Source: Pseudomonadaceae bacterium UBA5811 (lineage in GTDB: Bacteria; Pseudomonadota; Gammaproteobacteria; Pseudomonadales; Pseudomonadaceae). From it: a stretch of 5,180 nucleotides of DNA. The stretch covers positions 1 to 5,180 of the forward strand of contig DIDB01000009.1 of assembly GCA_002417905.1 (NCBI GenBank), in the 5' to 3' direction. The translations under genes and the position numbers were made by a program. Under the pieces are notes generated by a model that was not told where the DNA came from, made no database searches, and was given only the letters and a program-made list of their open reading frames with translations. Positions 1 to 5,180 of the stretch are shown here, piece by piece (within the stretch, counting starts at the first letter, position 1; each line of letters starts with the position of its first letter).

Positions 1-189
1 CAGGTTGGGAATCCGGTCTACCGCACCCACCAGAAAAGCCTGCACGCTCTGGTTGTACTCGGTAACGATAATGGTGCTGTCTTTGCTGACCGGCAGCGGC
101 TTCAGGCCAATCGCCTGGGCCAGGTCAATCACCGGCAGCGTCTTGCCGCGCAGGTTGATGACCCCCCGCACATGGGGATGGCGCTGGGG
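1..189 (-). repeat. Inverted near-identical copy of an internal cheV segment
   Basis: Read on the reverse strand, this stretch equals cheV codons 53-115: position x pairs with position 1378-x, so 1 matches 1377 and 189 matches 1189. I count 187 identical bases out of 189, with differences only at 8 and 71. Identity stops abruptly at 190, where yegS sequence begins. It holds no start, stop or promoter of its own and is an antisense slice of the CheW-like domain. I infer a fold-back chimera (multiple-displacement amplification or assembly). A real inverted duplication is possible but less likely, because the copy is tiny, nearly identical and cut at both ends. Confidence 0.95.
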
Positions 190-954
190 GTTACGCAACT
201 GGTTGCTGGCGGTGGTGATGGTACCCATGGTGCAGTGGCTGGCGCCCTGTGCCGGGCCGGAGGCGGGGCCAGTCTGGCCCTGCTGCCGCAGGGGACTGCC
301 AATGACTTTGCTGGTGCAGCCGGTATTCCTGCAGACCCGGGGGCTGCTCTGGCCCTGCTGGATGGCCCGGCGGTATCTGTGGACCTTGGCCAGATGAATG
401 ACCAGTTTTTTCTGAACATGGCGACGGTTGGAACGGGTGCCCGGCTCACTGCCAGCACGCCGGAAGACCTGAAACGGTTTTTGGGCGGCAGTGCCTATCT
501 GCTGGCCGGGCTGGGCCGTTTTGCCGATGTGCAGGTGGGGCAGGGCCGTTTCCGTGGGCCGGACTTTTTCTGGGAGGGTGATTTTCTGGCCTTTGCCGCC
601 GGAAATGGCCGTCAGGCCGGTGGTGGCCAGTTGCTCTGTCCACAGGCCTGCATTGATGATGGTCTGCTGGATGTGTGCATCATTCCGGCCCCGGCCGGGG
701 CCATGGGGACACTGGGCACCCTGCTGGCCAGCGGTCTGGGTGGTCTGGAAGCCGTTTCGCTGATGACCCGGCTGCCCTGGCTGGAGGTACAGCTGGCCGA
801 ACCGCTGGCCATCAATCTGGATGGTGAGCCGGTAGCCGGCCGGAAATTGTTGCGCTTTGCCAGCAGGCCGGGCCAGCTGGCGCTGCATCTGCCGGCTGGA
901 TCACCGCTGTTACAGGCTAATGCCCGACGCGCTGATGCCCGCGAAATGCCATGA
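172..954 (+). CDS. yegS: Lipid kinase YegS-like, 5'-truncated at a chimeric junction
   Basis: This is a member of the DAGK-catalytic/YegS lipid kinase family, soluble enzymes that use ATP to phosphorylate lipids such as phosphatidylglycerol in vitro. In the 260-residue reading: nucleotide-binding GGGDGT at 13-18, GTANDFA at 41-47, FLNMATVG at 80-87, GNGRQAGGGQ at 144-153, DDGLLDV at 162-168 and the catalytic-Asp motif NLDGEP at 215-220. The family is usually about 300 residues and starts some 55 residues before the GGGDGT region; that N-terminal part of the nucleotide-binding lobe is absent. The ATG at 172 lies inside the inverted cheV copy (1-189), so it is not the natural start; authentic yegS begins around 181-190, where 'ALGV' already fits the family. 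The usual Asn-Glu after GGGDGT is replaced by Gly-Ala (residues 20-21). Family assignment is sure; activity of this product is doubtful. Confidence 0.87.
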   Translation: MGMALGVTQLVAGGGDGTHGAVAGALCRAGGGASLALLPQGTANDFAGAAGIPADPGAALALLDGPAVSVDLGQMNDQFFLNMATVGTGARLTASTPEDLKRFLGGSAYLLAGLGRFADVQVGQGRFRGPDFFWEGDFLAFAAGNGRQAGGGQLLCPQACIDDGLLDVCIIPAPAGAMGTLGTLLASGLGGLEAVSLMTRLPWLEVQLAEPLAINLDGEPVAGRKLLRFASRPGQLALHLPAGSPLLQANARRADAREMP

Positions 955-968
955 AACAGGCTGTTTCA
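952..968 (+). other. Short stem-loop overlapping the yegS stop
   Basis: TGAAACA-GGC-TGTTTCA is a perfect 7-base-pair stem with a three-base loop and begins on the TGA of yegS. No T-run follows, so it is at best a weak transcription end or mRNA 3'-end structure. It could be chance. Confidence 0.25.
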
Positions 969-972
969 CCTA

Positions 973-999
973 TCAAGCCTTGTCCGGCGGTGCCGATAG
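973..999 (+). promoter_or_regulatory. Sigma-28 (FliA) type promoter for cheV
   Basis: TCAAGCCT (973-980), an 11-base spacer and GCCGATAG (992-999) match the flagellar sigma-28 consensus TAAAGTTT-N11-GCCGATAA at 5/8 and 7/8 positions with exact spacing. Transcription would start near 1006 and leave a leader of about 27 bases that contains the cheV ribosome binding site. It lies in the only gap between yegS and cheV and points at a chemotaxis gene, the expected target class for FliA. A start site has not been measured. Confidence 0.7.
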
Positions 1000-1032
1000 G
1001 TTGTTATCGTCCATTGCAGCAAGGGATTTTCA

Positions 1033-1983
1033 ATGACCACCATTCTTGACTCGGTTGATCAGCGCACCCGGCTGGTGGGAGAGAATCGTCTGGAAATCCT
1101 GATGTTCCGCCTGTCCGGCCGGCAGATGTTTGCCATCAACGTATTCAAGGTGCAGGAAGTGCTGCACCTGCCGCATCTGACGCTGATTCCCCAGCGCCAT
1201 CCCCATGTGCGGGGGGTCATCAACCTGCGCGGCAAGACGCTGCCGGTGATTGACCTGGCCCAGGCGATTGGCCTGAAGCCGCTGCCGGTCAGCAAAGACA
1301 GCACCACTATCGTTACCGAGTACAACCAGAGCGTGCAGGCTTTTCTGGTGGGTGCGGTAGACCGGATTCTCAACCTGAACTGGGAGACCATCCAGCCTCC
1401 TCCGGTGACGACCGGGCGCAACCATTACCTGACTGCGATCACCCGGGTGGACGACCGGCTGATTGAAATCATCGACGTGGAACGGGTACTGGCTGAAATC
1501 GTGCCCTATAACACCCGTATTGCTCCGGAGCATCTGGCTGATCCGCTGCTGGAAAAGGCCCGGGGCCGGGAGGTTCTGCTGGTGGACGATTCCAGCGTGG
1601 CACTCTCCCAGCTGCGGGAAACCCTGTCCCAGCTGGAGCTGAAGCTGCACACTGCCAGTAATGGCCTGATGGCCCTGAACCGGCTCAAGGCCTGGGCGGA
1701 CAGCGGGCTGGTGATGACTGACAAGCTGCTGATGGTTATTACGGATGCGGAAATGCCGGAGATGGACGGTTACCGGCTGACCACCGAGATTCGCCACGAC
1801 CCGCGGCTGAAAGACCTGTATGTGGTGCTGCATACTTCGCTGTCCGGCAGCTTCAACAAGGCCATGGTCAAAAAGGTGGGCTGTGACAACTTCCTGTCCA
1901 AGTTCCAGCCGGAGGGTCTGGTGGAGGTGGTACGGGACCGGCTGCTCCGCGATCAGCCGCCAGCGGCCGCCCCGGCCATATAG
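1033..1983 (+). CDS. cheV: Chemotaxis coupling protein CheV (CheW-like domain plus response receiver)
   Basis: CheV is a cytoplasmic hybrid adaptor. Its CheW-like domain couples methyl-accepting receptors to the CheA kinase, and its receiver domain is phosphorylated by CheA to tune that coupling. The product is 316 residues, normal for the family. The CheW-like domain spans about 18-160 and includes the VRGVINLRGKTLPVIDL stretch near 59-75. The receiver domain spans about 178-305: acidic pair D185-D186, phospho-acceptor D238 in VITDAEMPEMDGY, T268 and invariant-type Lys K290, all present. ATG 1033 is preceded by AAGGGA (1021-1026) six bases away. A FliA-like promoter sits at 973-999, so expression probably follows late flagellar genes. 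The gene stands alone rather than in a che cluster, as is common for cheV. Bases 1189-1377 recur inverted at the window's left end. Confidence 0.95.
   Translation: MTTILDSVDQRTRLVGENRLEILMFRLSGRQMFAINVFKVQEVLHLPHLTLIPQRHPHVRGVINLRGKTLPVIDLAQAIGLKPLPVSKDSTTIVTEYNQSVQAFLVGAVDRILNLNWETIQPPPVTTGRNHYLTAITRVDDRLIEIIDVERVLAEIVPYNTRIAPEHLADPLLEKARGREVLLVDDSSVALSQLRETLSQLELKLHTASNGLMALNRLKAWADSGLVMTDKLLMVITDAEMPEMDGYRLTTEIRHDPRLKDLYVVLHTSLSGSFNKAMVKKVGCDNFLSKFQPEGLVEVVRDRLLRDQPPAAAPAI
1189..1377 (+). repeat. cheV-internal partner of the inverted copy at 1-189
   Basis: This in-frame part of the intact cheV gene (codons 53-115) is repeated in reverse orientation at 1-189. It reads as normal CheW-like domain coding sequence, so it is the parental copy and the left-end one is derived. 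At the two differing sites it codes Thr92 (ACT) and Leu113 (CTC), while the inverted copy would give Ile (ATT) and Pro (CCC). Confidence 0.93.
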
Positions 1984-1994
1984 GGCCGGGCGGC
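1966..1994. terminator. GC-rich hairpin between convergent cheV and slt
   Basis: GCCGCCCCGGCC (1966-1977) pairs with GGCCGGGCGGC (1984-1994) through 11 base pairs with a single bulged C, around the six-base loop ATATAG. The loop contains the cheV stop codon (1981-1983). The gap between the cheV and slt stop codons is only 19 bases, so this is the only place for a shared terminator. Neither strand has a T-run after the stem, so it is not a classic intrinsic terminator; it may slow polymerase or block exonucleases from either side. Confidence 0.45.
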
Positions 1995-2002
1995 GGGCGG
2001 TG

Positions 2003-3925
2003 TTACTGGTTCTCGAAAAAGCGCTCGTGCCACTCGACCAGCGGGCGCGGGTCATTCAGTTTCTGGCCATAAATGACCGCATAAGTCAGGACGTTCTGCA
2101 CATACTGGCGGGTTTCATCAAAAGGGATGTTCTCGATCCAGACATCAAATGACAGGTGCCGGGCATCTTTCAGCCACTGGCGGACCCGTCCCGGGCCGGC
2201 ATTGTAGGCGGCCGAGGCCAGTACCCGGTTGCCGTTGAACTGGTTATAGATCTGGCTCAGATACGCTGTGCCCAGCTGGATATTGGTCGCAGGGTTCAGG
2301 ATCTGCTGGCTGGAGGCCAGCGGAATGCCAAAGCGCCGGGCGGTTTCCCGTGCGGTGGCGGGCATCAGCTGCATCAGTCCTGAGGCCCCCACTGACGAGC
2401 GGGCATCCGCCATAAAACCGCTTTCCTGACGGGTGATGGCAAAAGCCCAGCTGGGGTGAATATCCCGCTGGCGGGCCGCCCCCAGCAGATGCTCCTGATG
2501 GGCCATCGGGAAACGGACCTCCAGATCATCCCAGTAGCGGGCCTGGCTGATGGTGCGGATGGCCGGGAAATACCAGCCCATGTCATACGCCATCCGGGCC
2601 TGGGCAACCATTTCCTCCTGGCTGAAGAACTGGCTGGCGTGATACCACTCGCGCCGGGCATCAGCAATCTGGCCCCGGGCATAGAATTCAAGGGCGCGCT
2701 GGATGCCGGGTGCCTGGCGGACTTTCTGCAGCAGGGGCGCATTCAGTGGCAATGGCTGATGGTTCAGCTGGTAGGGTGCCTGGATACGGTCCGCCGACAG
2801 AAAGCCGTAAAAATCCCGCTCTTTTGCCACCGGCTGGTAGAGCGGGGTGGCCTGGCGGTTTTCCGGGTGGGCCAGCTCGAAGCTGCGGGCCTTCCAGTAG
2901 CGCCAGCGGCTGCTGCTGGCCAGGCTTTCCGGAAAACGCCGGATCAGTGCATGGGCCTCATCCCAGCGGCCCAGCCGCAGCAGCAGCCGGGCATGCCACT
3001 CGGACAGGCTGTCATTTTGCAGGCCGGGATCATAGCGTTCCATCACTGCCAGGGCCCGGCTGTCAAAGCGCCGGGCCAGGCGCAGGCCAATCTGCTGGGC
3101 TAGGGCCACTTTTTCCCGCCCGGAGAAATGCAGGCGCCGGGCATAGTCTTCCAGCAGGGCCAGTGCCTGTTCCGGGTTTTTTCTGGCCAGCTGGCGCAGG
3201 CCAAGGCCCACGACATCGGCCATTGCCTCGCTGGCAGGCAGGAAACGCTCCGGCTGGCTGATCAGGGCCGGTTTGCGGGTGATTTCCAGCAGCAGTGCTC
3301 CGGGCCGCTGCAGGCTGCCTTGCAGCGGGCTGACCAGCCGGGTGGCCAGGCTGGTGTTGTTCCGCCCGGCCGCCAGCCTGGCCCGCTGCCAGATCAGCTC
3401 CTGGGTCAGCAGGCCTGCACTGGCCCAGCGGGCAAACAGGGGTTCACAGCTGTCCGGCTGGCTCTTGCCGGACAGCCAGAGGTGTTCGGCAACTGCATGG
3501 CCTGCTTCGGGCTGGCCGCTCTGTATCAGGTAGCGGCCCTGCAGGCAGTCCAGCTCGGTAAATTTCAGCGCCGGGCTATAGTAGCGGGCAAACAGTGGCC
3601 AGGCACCGCTGGCAGCCAGCCGGCGCAGCCAGCGCAGCTTCATCCAGCGGATCTGCGGCAGGTCACCATGCTGGCGGATAAACGCCTCGATTTCGCTGTC
3701 CGGTGCAGTATTCAGCCGGGCAGTCAGTTCGGTATAGGCCAGATAAGGGGTCAGCGGATAGTCCTGTAGTGCCTGGGCATGCTGCTGCCATGGGCCCCGG
3801 TTGCCCTTTTCCAGGGCCTGCCTGGCTTCATCGTAATAATGGCGCTGTTCATTCAGGGTTGCGGCGGGCGCAGTAGCGCAGGCCAGCAGCAGGCAGCAAC
3901 TGAGCAGGAAAGATCGACTGTGCAT
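2003..3925 (-). CDS. slt: Soluble lytic murein transglycosylase (Slt70 family)
   Basis: This periplasmic enzyme cleaves the MurNAc-GlcNAc bond of peptidoglycan to leave 1,6-anhydro-MurNAc ends, in wall turnover and recycling. The product is 640 residues, close to E. coli Slt70 (about 645). Residues 1-22 form an export signal. About 25-450 is the alpha-helical superhelix (U-domain), rich in paired-helix repeats, followed by the linker region. The lysozyme-like catalytic domain starts near 480: catalytic Glu E501 in ITRQESGF, GLMQLMP at 516-522, AYNAGPGRV at 573-581, and ENIPFDETRQYVQNVL at 598-613. All hallmark motifs are intact. The ATG at 3925 is chosen because the signal peptide follows at once; upstream there is only a weak GGGA at the right distance. 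The gene is transcribed away from uup and towards cheV. The signal also fits a lipobox (LLLAC, C16), so membrane anchoring is possible, but signal peptidase I cleavage after APA (19-21) is equally good. Confidence 0.96.
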   Translation of the reverse strand: MHSRSFLLSCCLLLACATAPAATLNEQRHYYDEARQALEKGNRGPWQQHAQALQDYPLTPYLAYTELTARLNTAPDSEIEAFIRQHGDLPQIRWMKLRWLRRLAASGAWPLFARYYSPALKFTELDCLQGRYLIQSGQPEAGHAVAEHLWLSGKSQPDSCEPLFARWASAGLLTQELIWQRARLAAGRNNTSLATRLVSPLQGSLQRPGALLLEITRKPALISQPERFLPASEAMADVVGLGLRQLARKNPEQALALLEDYARRLHFSGREKVALAQQIGLRLARRFDSRALAVMERYDPGLQNDSLSEWHARLLLRLGRWDEAHALIRRFPESLASSSRWRYWKARSFELAHPENRQATPLYQPVAKERDFYGFLSADRIQAPYQLNHQPLPLNAPLLQKVRQAPGIQRALEFYARGQIADARREWYHASQFFSQEEMVAQARMAYDMGWYFPAIRTISQARYWDDLEVRFPMAHQEHLLGAARQRDIHPSWAFAITRQESGFMADARSSVGASGLMQLMPATARETARRFGIPLASSQQILNPATNIQLGTAYLSQIYNQFNGNRVLASAAYNAGPGRVRQWLKDARHLSFDVWIENIPFDETRQYVQNVLTYAVIYGQKLNDPRPLVEWHERFFENQ

Positions 3926-4055
3926 GACGGTCCCGGAGCTGGTGGCGTTGATGGGGCTAGCTTAGCGCGCTGGCCATGGTGGTGAAATGCTGTCCGGAAA
4001 AAAGCTGGAACTCCCGGCCGGTCCGGTTGTCCTGCGCGGGCAGGCCGGGGCAGTC

Positions 4056-4064
4056 TGCTAGAAT
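4056..4064 (+). promoter_or_regulatory. Extended -10 promoter for uup
   Basis: TGCTAGAAT combines a TGn extension (4056-4058) with TAGAAT (4059-4064), 5/6 to the sigma-70 -10 box. No good -35 box lies 16-18 bases upstream, which is typical of extended -10 promoters. Transcription would start near 4071, and the short leader carries a strong Shine-Dalgarno TGGAGGT (4078-4084) before ATG 4089. The rest of the 163-base slt/uup gap (3926-4088) shows no clear promoter for slt and no RNA gene that I can see. Confidence 0.55.
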
Positions 4065-4088
4065 GCGGGTCCCGTTCTGGAGGTAGCC

Positions 4089-5048
4089 ATGACCCTGCTC
4101 AAGTTCACCGATGTTTCTCTGGCCTATGGCGCAACGCCGTTGCTTGATCATGTTTCCTGGCAGATTGCCCGGGGCGAGCGGGTCTGCATCATTGGCCGCA
4201 ACGGTACGGGAAAATCCAGCCTGCTGCGGCTGGTGATGGGCCGCCAGCAGCCGGATAGCGGCGAGATCTGGCGGGCACCGGCACTGAAAATTGGCGAGCT
4301 GCCCCAGGAGCTGCCCAAGGCAGATGAACGGAGTGTTTACGACGTGGTGGCCGATGGCCTGGCAGAGACCGGTCAGCTGCTGGCCGAATACCACCAGCTG
4401 AGCCAGAACATCCATACGGACGAAGACCTGCAGCAGCTGACCCGGGTCCAGCAGCAGCTGGAGGCCCGGGATGGCTGGCGGTTGCAGCAGCTGGTGGAAA
4501 GCATCCTCAGCCGCCTGCAGCTGCCGGCCGAAAAGACTCTGGCCGAATTGTCCGGCGGCTGGCGGCGCCGGGTATTGCTGGCCCAGGCGCTGGTCGCCGA
4601 GCCGGATCTGCTGCTGCTGGACGAGCCAACCAACCATCTGGATATTGGCGCCATCGCCTGGCTGGAAGAGGCCCTGAAAGGATTCAATGGTGCCGTGCTG
4701 TTCATTACCCATGACCGGGCTTTCCTGCAGGGGCTGGCGACCCGGATTCTGGAGCTGGACCGGGGTCATCTGATCGACTGGAACGGCGACTACGCCAGTT
4801 TTCTGGTGCACAAGGCGCAGCAGCTGGCGGCGGAAGAGACGGCCAATGCCCTGTTTGACAAGAAGCTGGCCCAGGAGGAGGTATGGATCCGTCAGGGTAT
4901 CAAGGCGCGGCGGACCCGTAATGAAGGCCGGGTGCGGGCGCTCAAGGCCCTGCGGGCCGCGCGGGGTGAGCGGCGTGCCCGTCAGGGCCGTGCCAGCTTT
5001 CAGGTGGAGGCTGCAGACCGCTCCGGCCAGCAGGTGCTTGTGGCCTAG
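4089..5048 (+). CDS. uup: ABC-F ATPase Uup, N-terminal half, ended by an in-frame TAG
   Basis: Uup is a cytoplasmic, non-transporter ABC-F ATPase tied to ribosomes and 50S assembly, to transposon precise excision and to branched-DNA processing. The 319 residues hold one complete nucleotide-binding domain: Walker A GRNGTGKS (36-43), signature LSGGW (154-158), Walker B plus catalytic Glu in LLLLDEPTNHLD (174-185, E179) and switch His H208. The inter-domain linker follows, with LAQEEVWIRQGIKARRTRNEG (260-280), a block strongly typical of Uup. No membrane segment is present. Uup proteins are about 630 residues with two ATPase domains, so half is missing. The TAG at 5046-5048 falls where relatives have an acidic residue (GAG to TAG by one base), and the same frame continues as second-domain sequence. 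The start is supported by TGGAGGT five bases before ATG. I think the stop is a base error near a contig end; a real nonsense mutation is the alternative. Confidence 0.9.
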   Translation: MTLLKFTDVSLAYGATPLLDHVSWQIARGERVCIIGRNGTGKSSLLRLVMGRQQPDSGEIWRAPALKIGELPQELPKADERSVYDVVADGLAETGQLLAEYHQLSQNIHTDEDLQQLTRVQQQLEARDGWRLQQLVESILSRLQLPAEKTLAELSGGWRRRVLLAQALVAEPDLLLLDEPTNHLDIGAIAWLEEALKGFNGAVLFITHDRAFLQGLATRILELDRGHLIDWNGDYASFLVHKAQQLAAEETANALFDKKLAQEEVWIRQGIKARRTRNEGRVRALKALRAARGERRARQGRASFQVEAADRSGQQVLVA

Positions 5049-5180
5049 CAGGTCAGCTTTTCCCCTCCGGGCGGTGCTCCGCTGGTCCAGGATTTTTCCC
5101 TTGTTCTGCCGCGGGGTTGCCGGATCGGCCTGCCTGTTGCCCATGGTCCCGGCCAGACGCCCCTGCCTCCGCTGCTGCTG
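5049..5180 (+). pseudogene. uup: Continuation of uup: degraded start of the second ATPase domain
   Basis: Reading on in the uup frame after the TAG gives QVSFSPPGGAPLVQDF and then SLVLPRGCRIGL, which fits the first strands of the second ABC-F domain (family pattern: valine-rich strand, 'L-V-x-D-F', 'RG-D-R-I-G-L'). Next should come a Walker A like IGPNGAGKTTLL, but the sequence gives PVAHGPGQTPLP in the same register, with Lys replaced by Gln. No insertion or deletion is needed to align it. There is no separate gene here. The window ends inside the domain, so the remaining ~270 codons of uup, including its C-terminal DNA-binding tail, are not seen. Confidence 0.8.

Noticed and set aside
1..189. 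A second cheV paralogue or a phase-variable invertible segment bounded by inverted repeats 1-189 and 1189-1377
   Set aside because: Only 63 codons are repeated at ~99% identity and cut at both edges. There is no recombinase gene or site, and inversion would not produce a sensible alternative product for yegS or cheV.
1030..2055. 341-codon reverse-strand open frame opposite cheV
   Set aside because: It is the antisense shadow of a clear, complete CheV, with low-complexity His/Gln/Val-rich composition and no recognisable domain. It also overlaps the 3' end of slt.
2456..3769. Long forward-strand open frames opposite slt (2456-3103, 2710-3261, 3128-3769)
   Set aside because: Overlapping antisense frames in GC-rich DNA. 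The reverse strand encodes a full-length Slt with signal peptide and catalytic motifs.
3940..3990. Reverse-strand TTTCAC-N17-TAAGCT as an slt promoter
   Set aside because: The spacing is good, but the boxes match the sigma-70 consensus poorly (about 2/6 and 3/6).
3975..4086. Possible 36-codon peptide or uORF in the slt/uup gap
   Set aside because: Its ATG lies upstream of the predicted uup transcription start, it has no ribosome site, and it resembles nothing I recognise.
3957..5144. 395-codon reverse-strand open frame opposite uup
   Set aside because: It mirrors uup codons (Gln/Leu/Gly-rich), has no ribosome site or domain, and runs through the slt/uup promoter region. Uup motifs on the forward strand are unmistakable.
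1..5180. CRISPR array, tRNA or rRNA, insertion sequence, toxin-antitoxin pair, defence genes
   Set aside because: I saw no regularly spaced repeats, tRNA-like folds, transposase motifs or small paired genes; nearly all bases are explained by four housekeeping genes.

Overview
The window is GC-rich (a little above 60% by eye) and densely coded. It carries four recognisable chromosomal housekeeping or motility genes: yegS (lipid kinase), cheV (chemotaxis coupling protein), slt (periplasmic lytic transglycosylase, reverse strand) and uup (ABC-F ATPase). The protein families, the flagellar sigma-28 type promoter before cheV and the slt/uup divergent pair point to a flagellated gammaproteobacterium, probably in the broad Pseudomonadales/Oceanospirillales range. 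I cannot name a genus.

Layout: 1-189 is a near-perfect inverted copy of an internal piece of cheV (1189-1377). It is joined directly to a yegS gene that has lost about its first 55 codons (authentic yegS sequence from about 181-190 to 954). After a 78-base gap holding a FliA-like promoter comes complete cheV (1033-1983). It converges on complete slt (3925-2003), with a GC-rich hairpin across the cheV stop. A 163-base divergent region separates slt from uup (4089 onward), which has an extended -10 promoter and a strong ribosome binding site. uup reads cleanly through its first ATPase domain and linker, then meets an in-frame TAG at 5046-5048. The same frame continues as recognisable second-domain sequence, but its Walker A motif is scrambled in the last ~70 bases.

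The genes do not form one pathway. CheV is flagellar and chemotactic, Slt remodels peptidoglycan, Uup is ribosome and DNA associated, and YegS phosphorylates lipids. The most striking signals are at the two ends: an inverted fold-back junction at the left and a stop plus base-level decay at the right. Both look more like amplification or assembly and read-quality problems at the ends of a short contig (as in single-cell or metagenome assemblies) than like biology, though read data would be needed to prove it. I looked for a new system (defence island, mobile element, CRISPR, toxin-antitoxin, RNA element) and do not see one.
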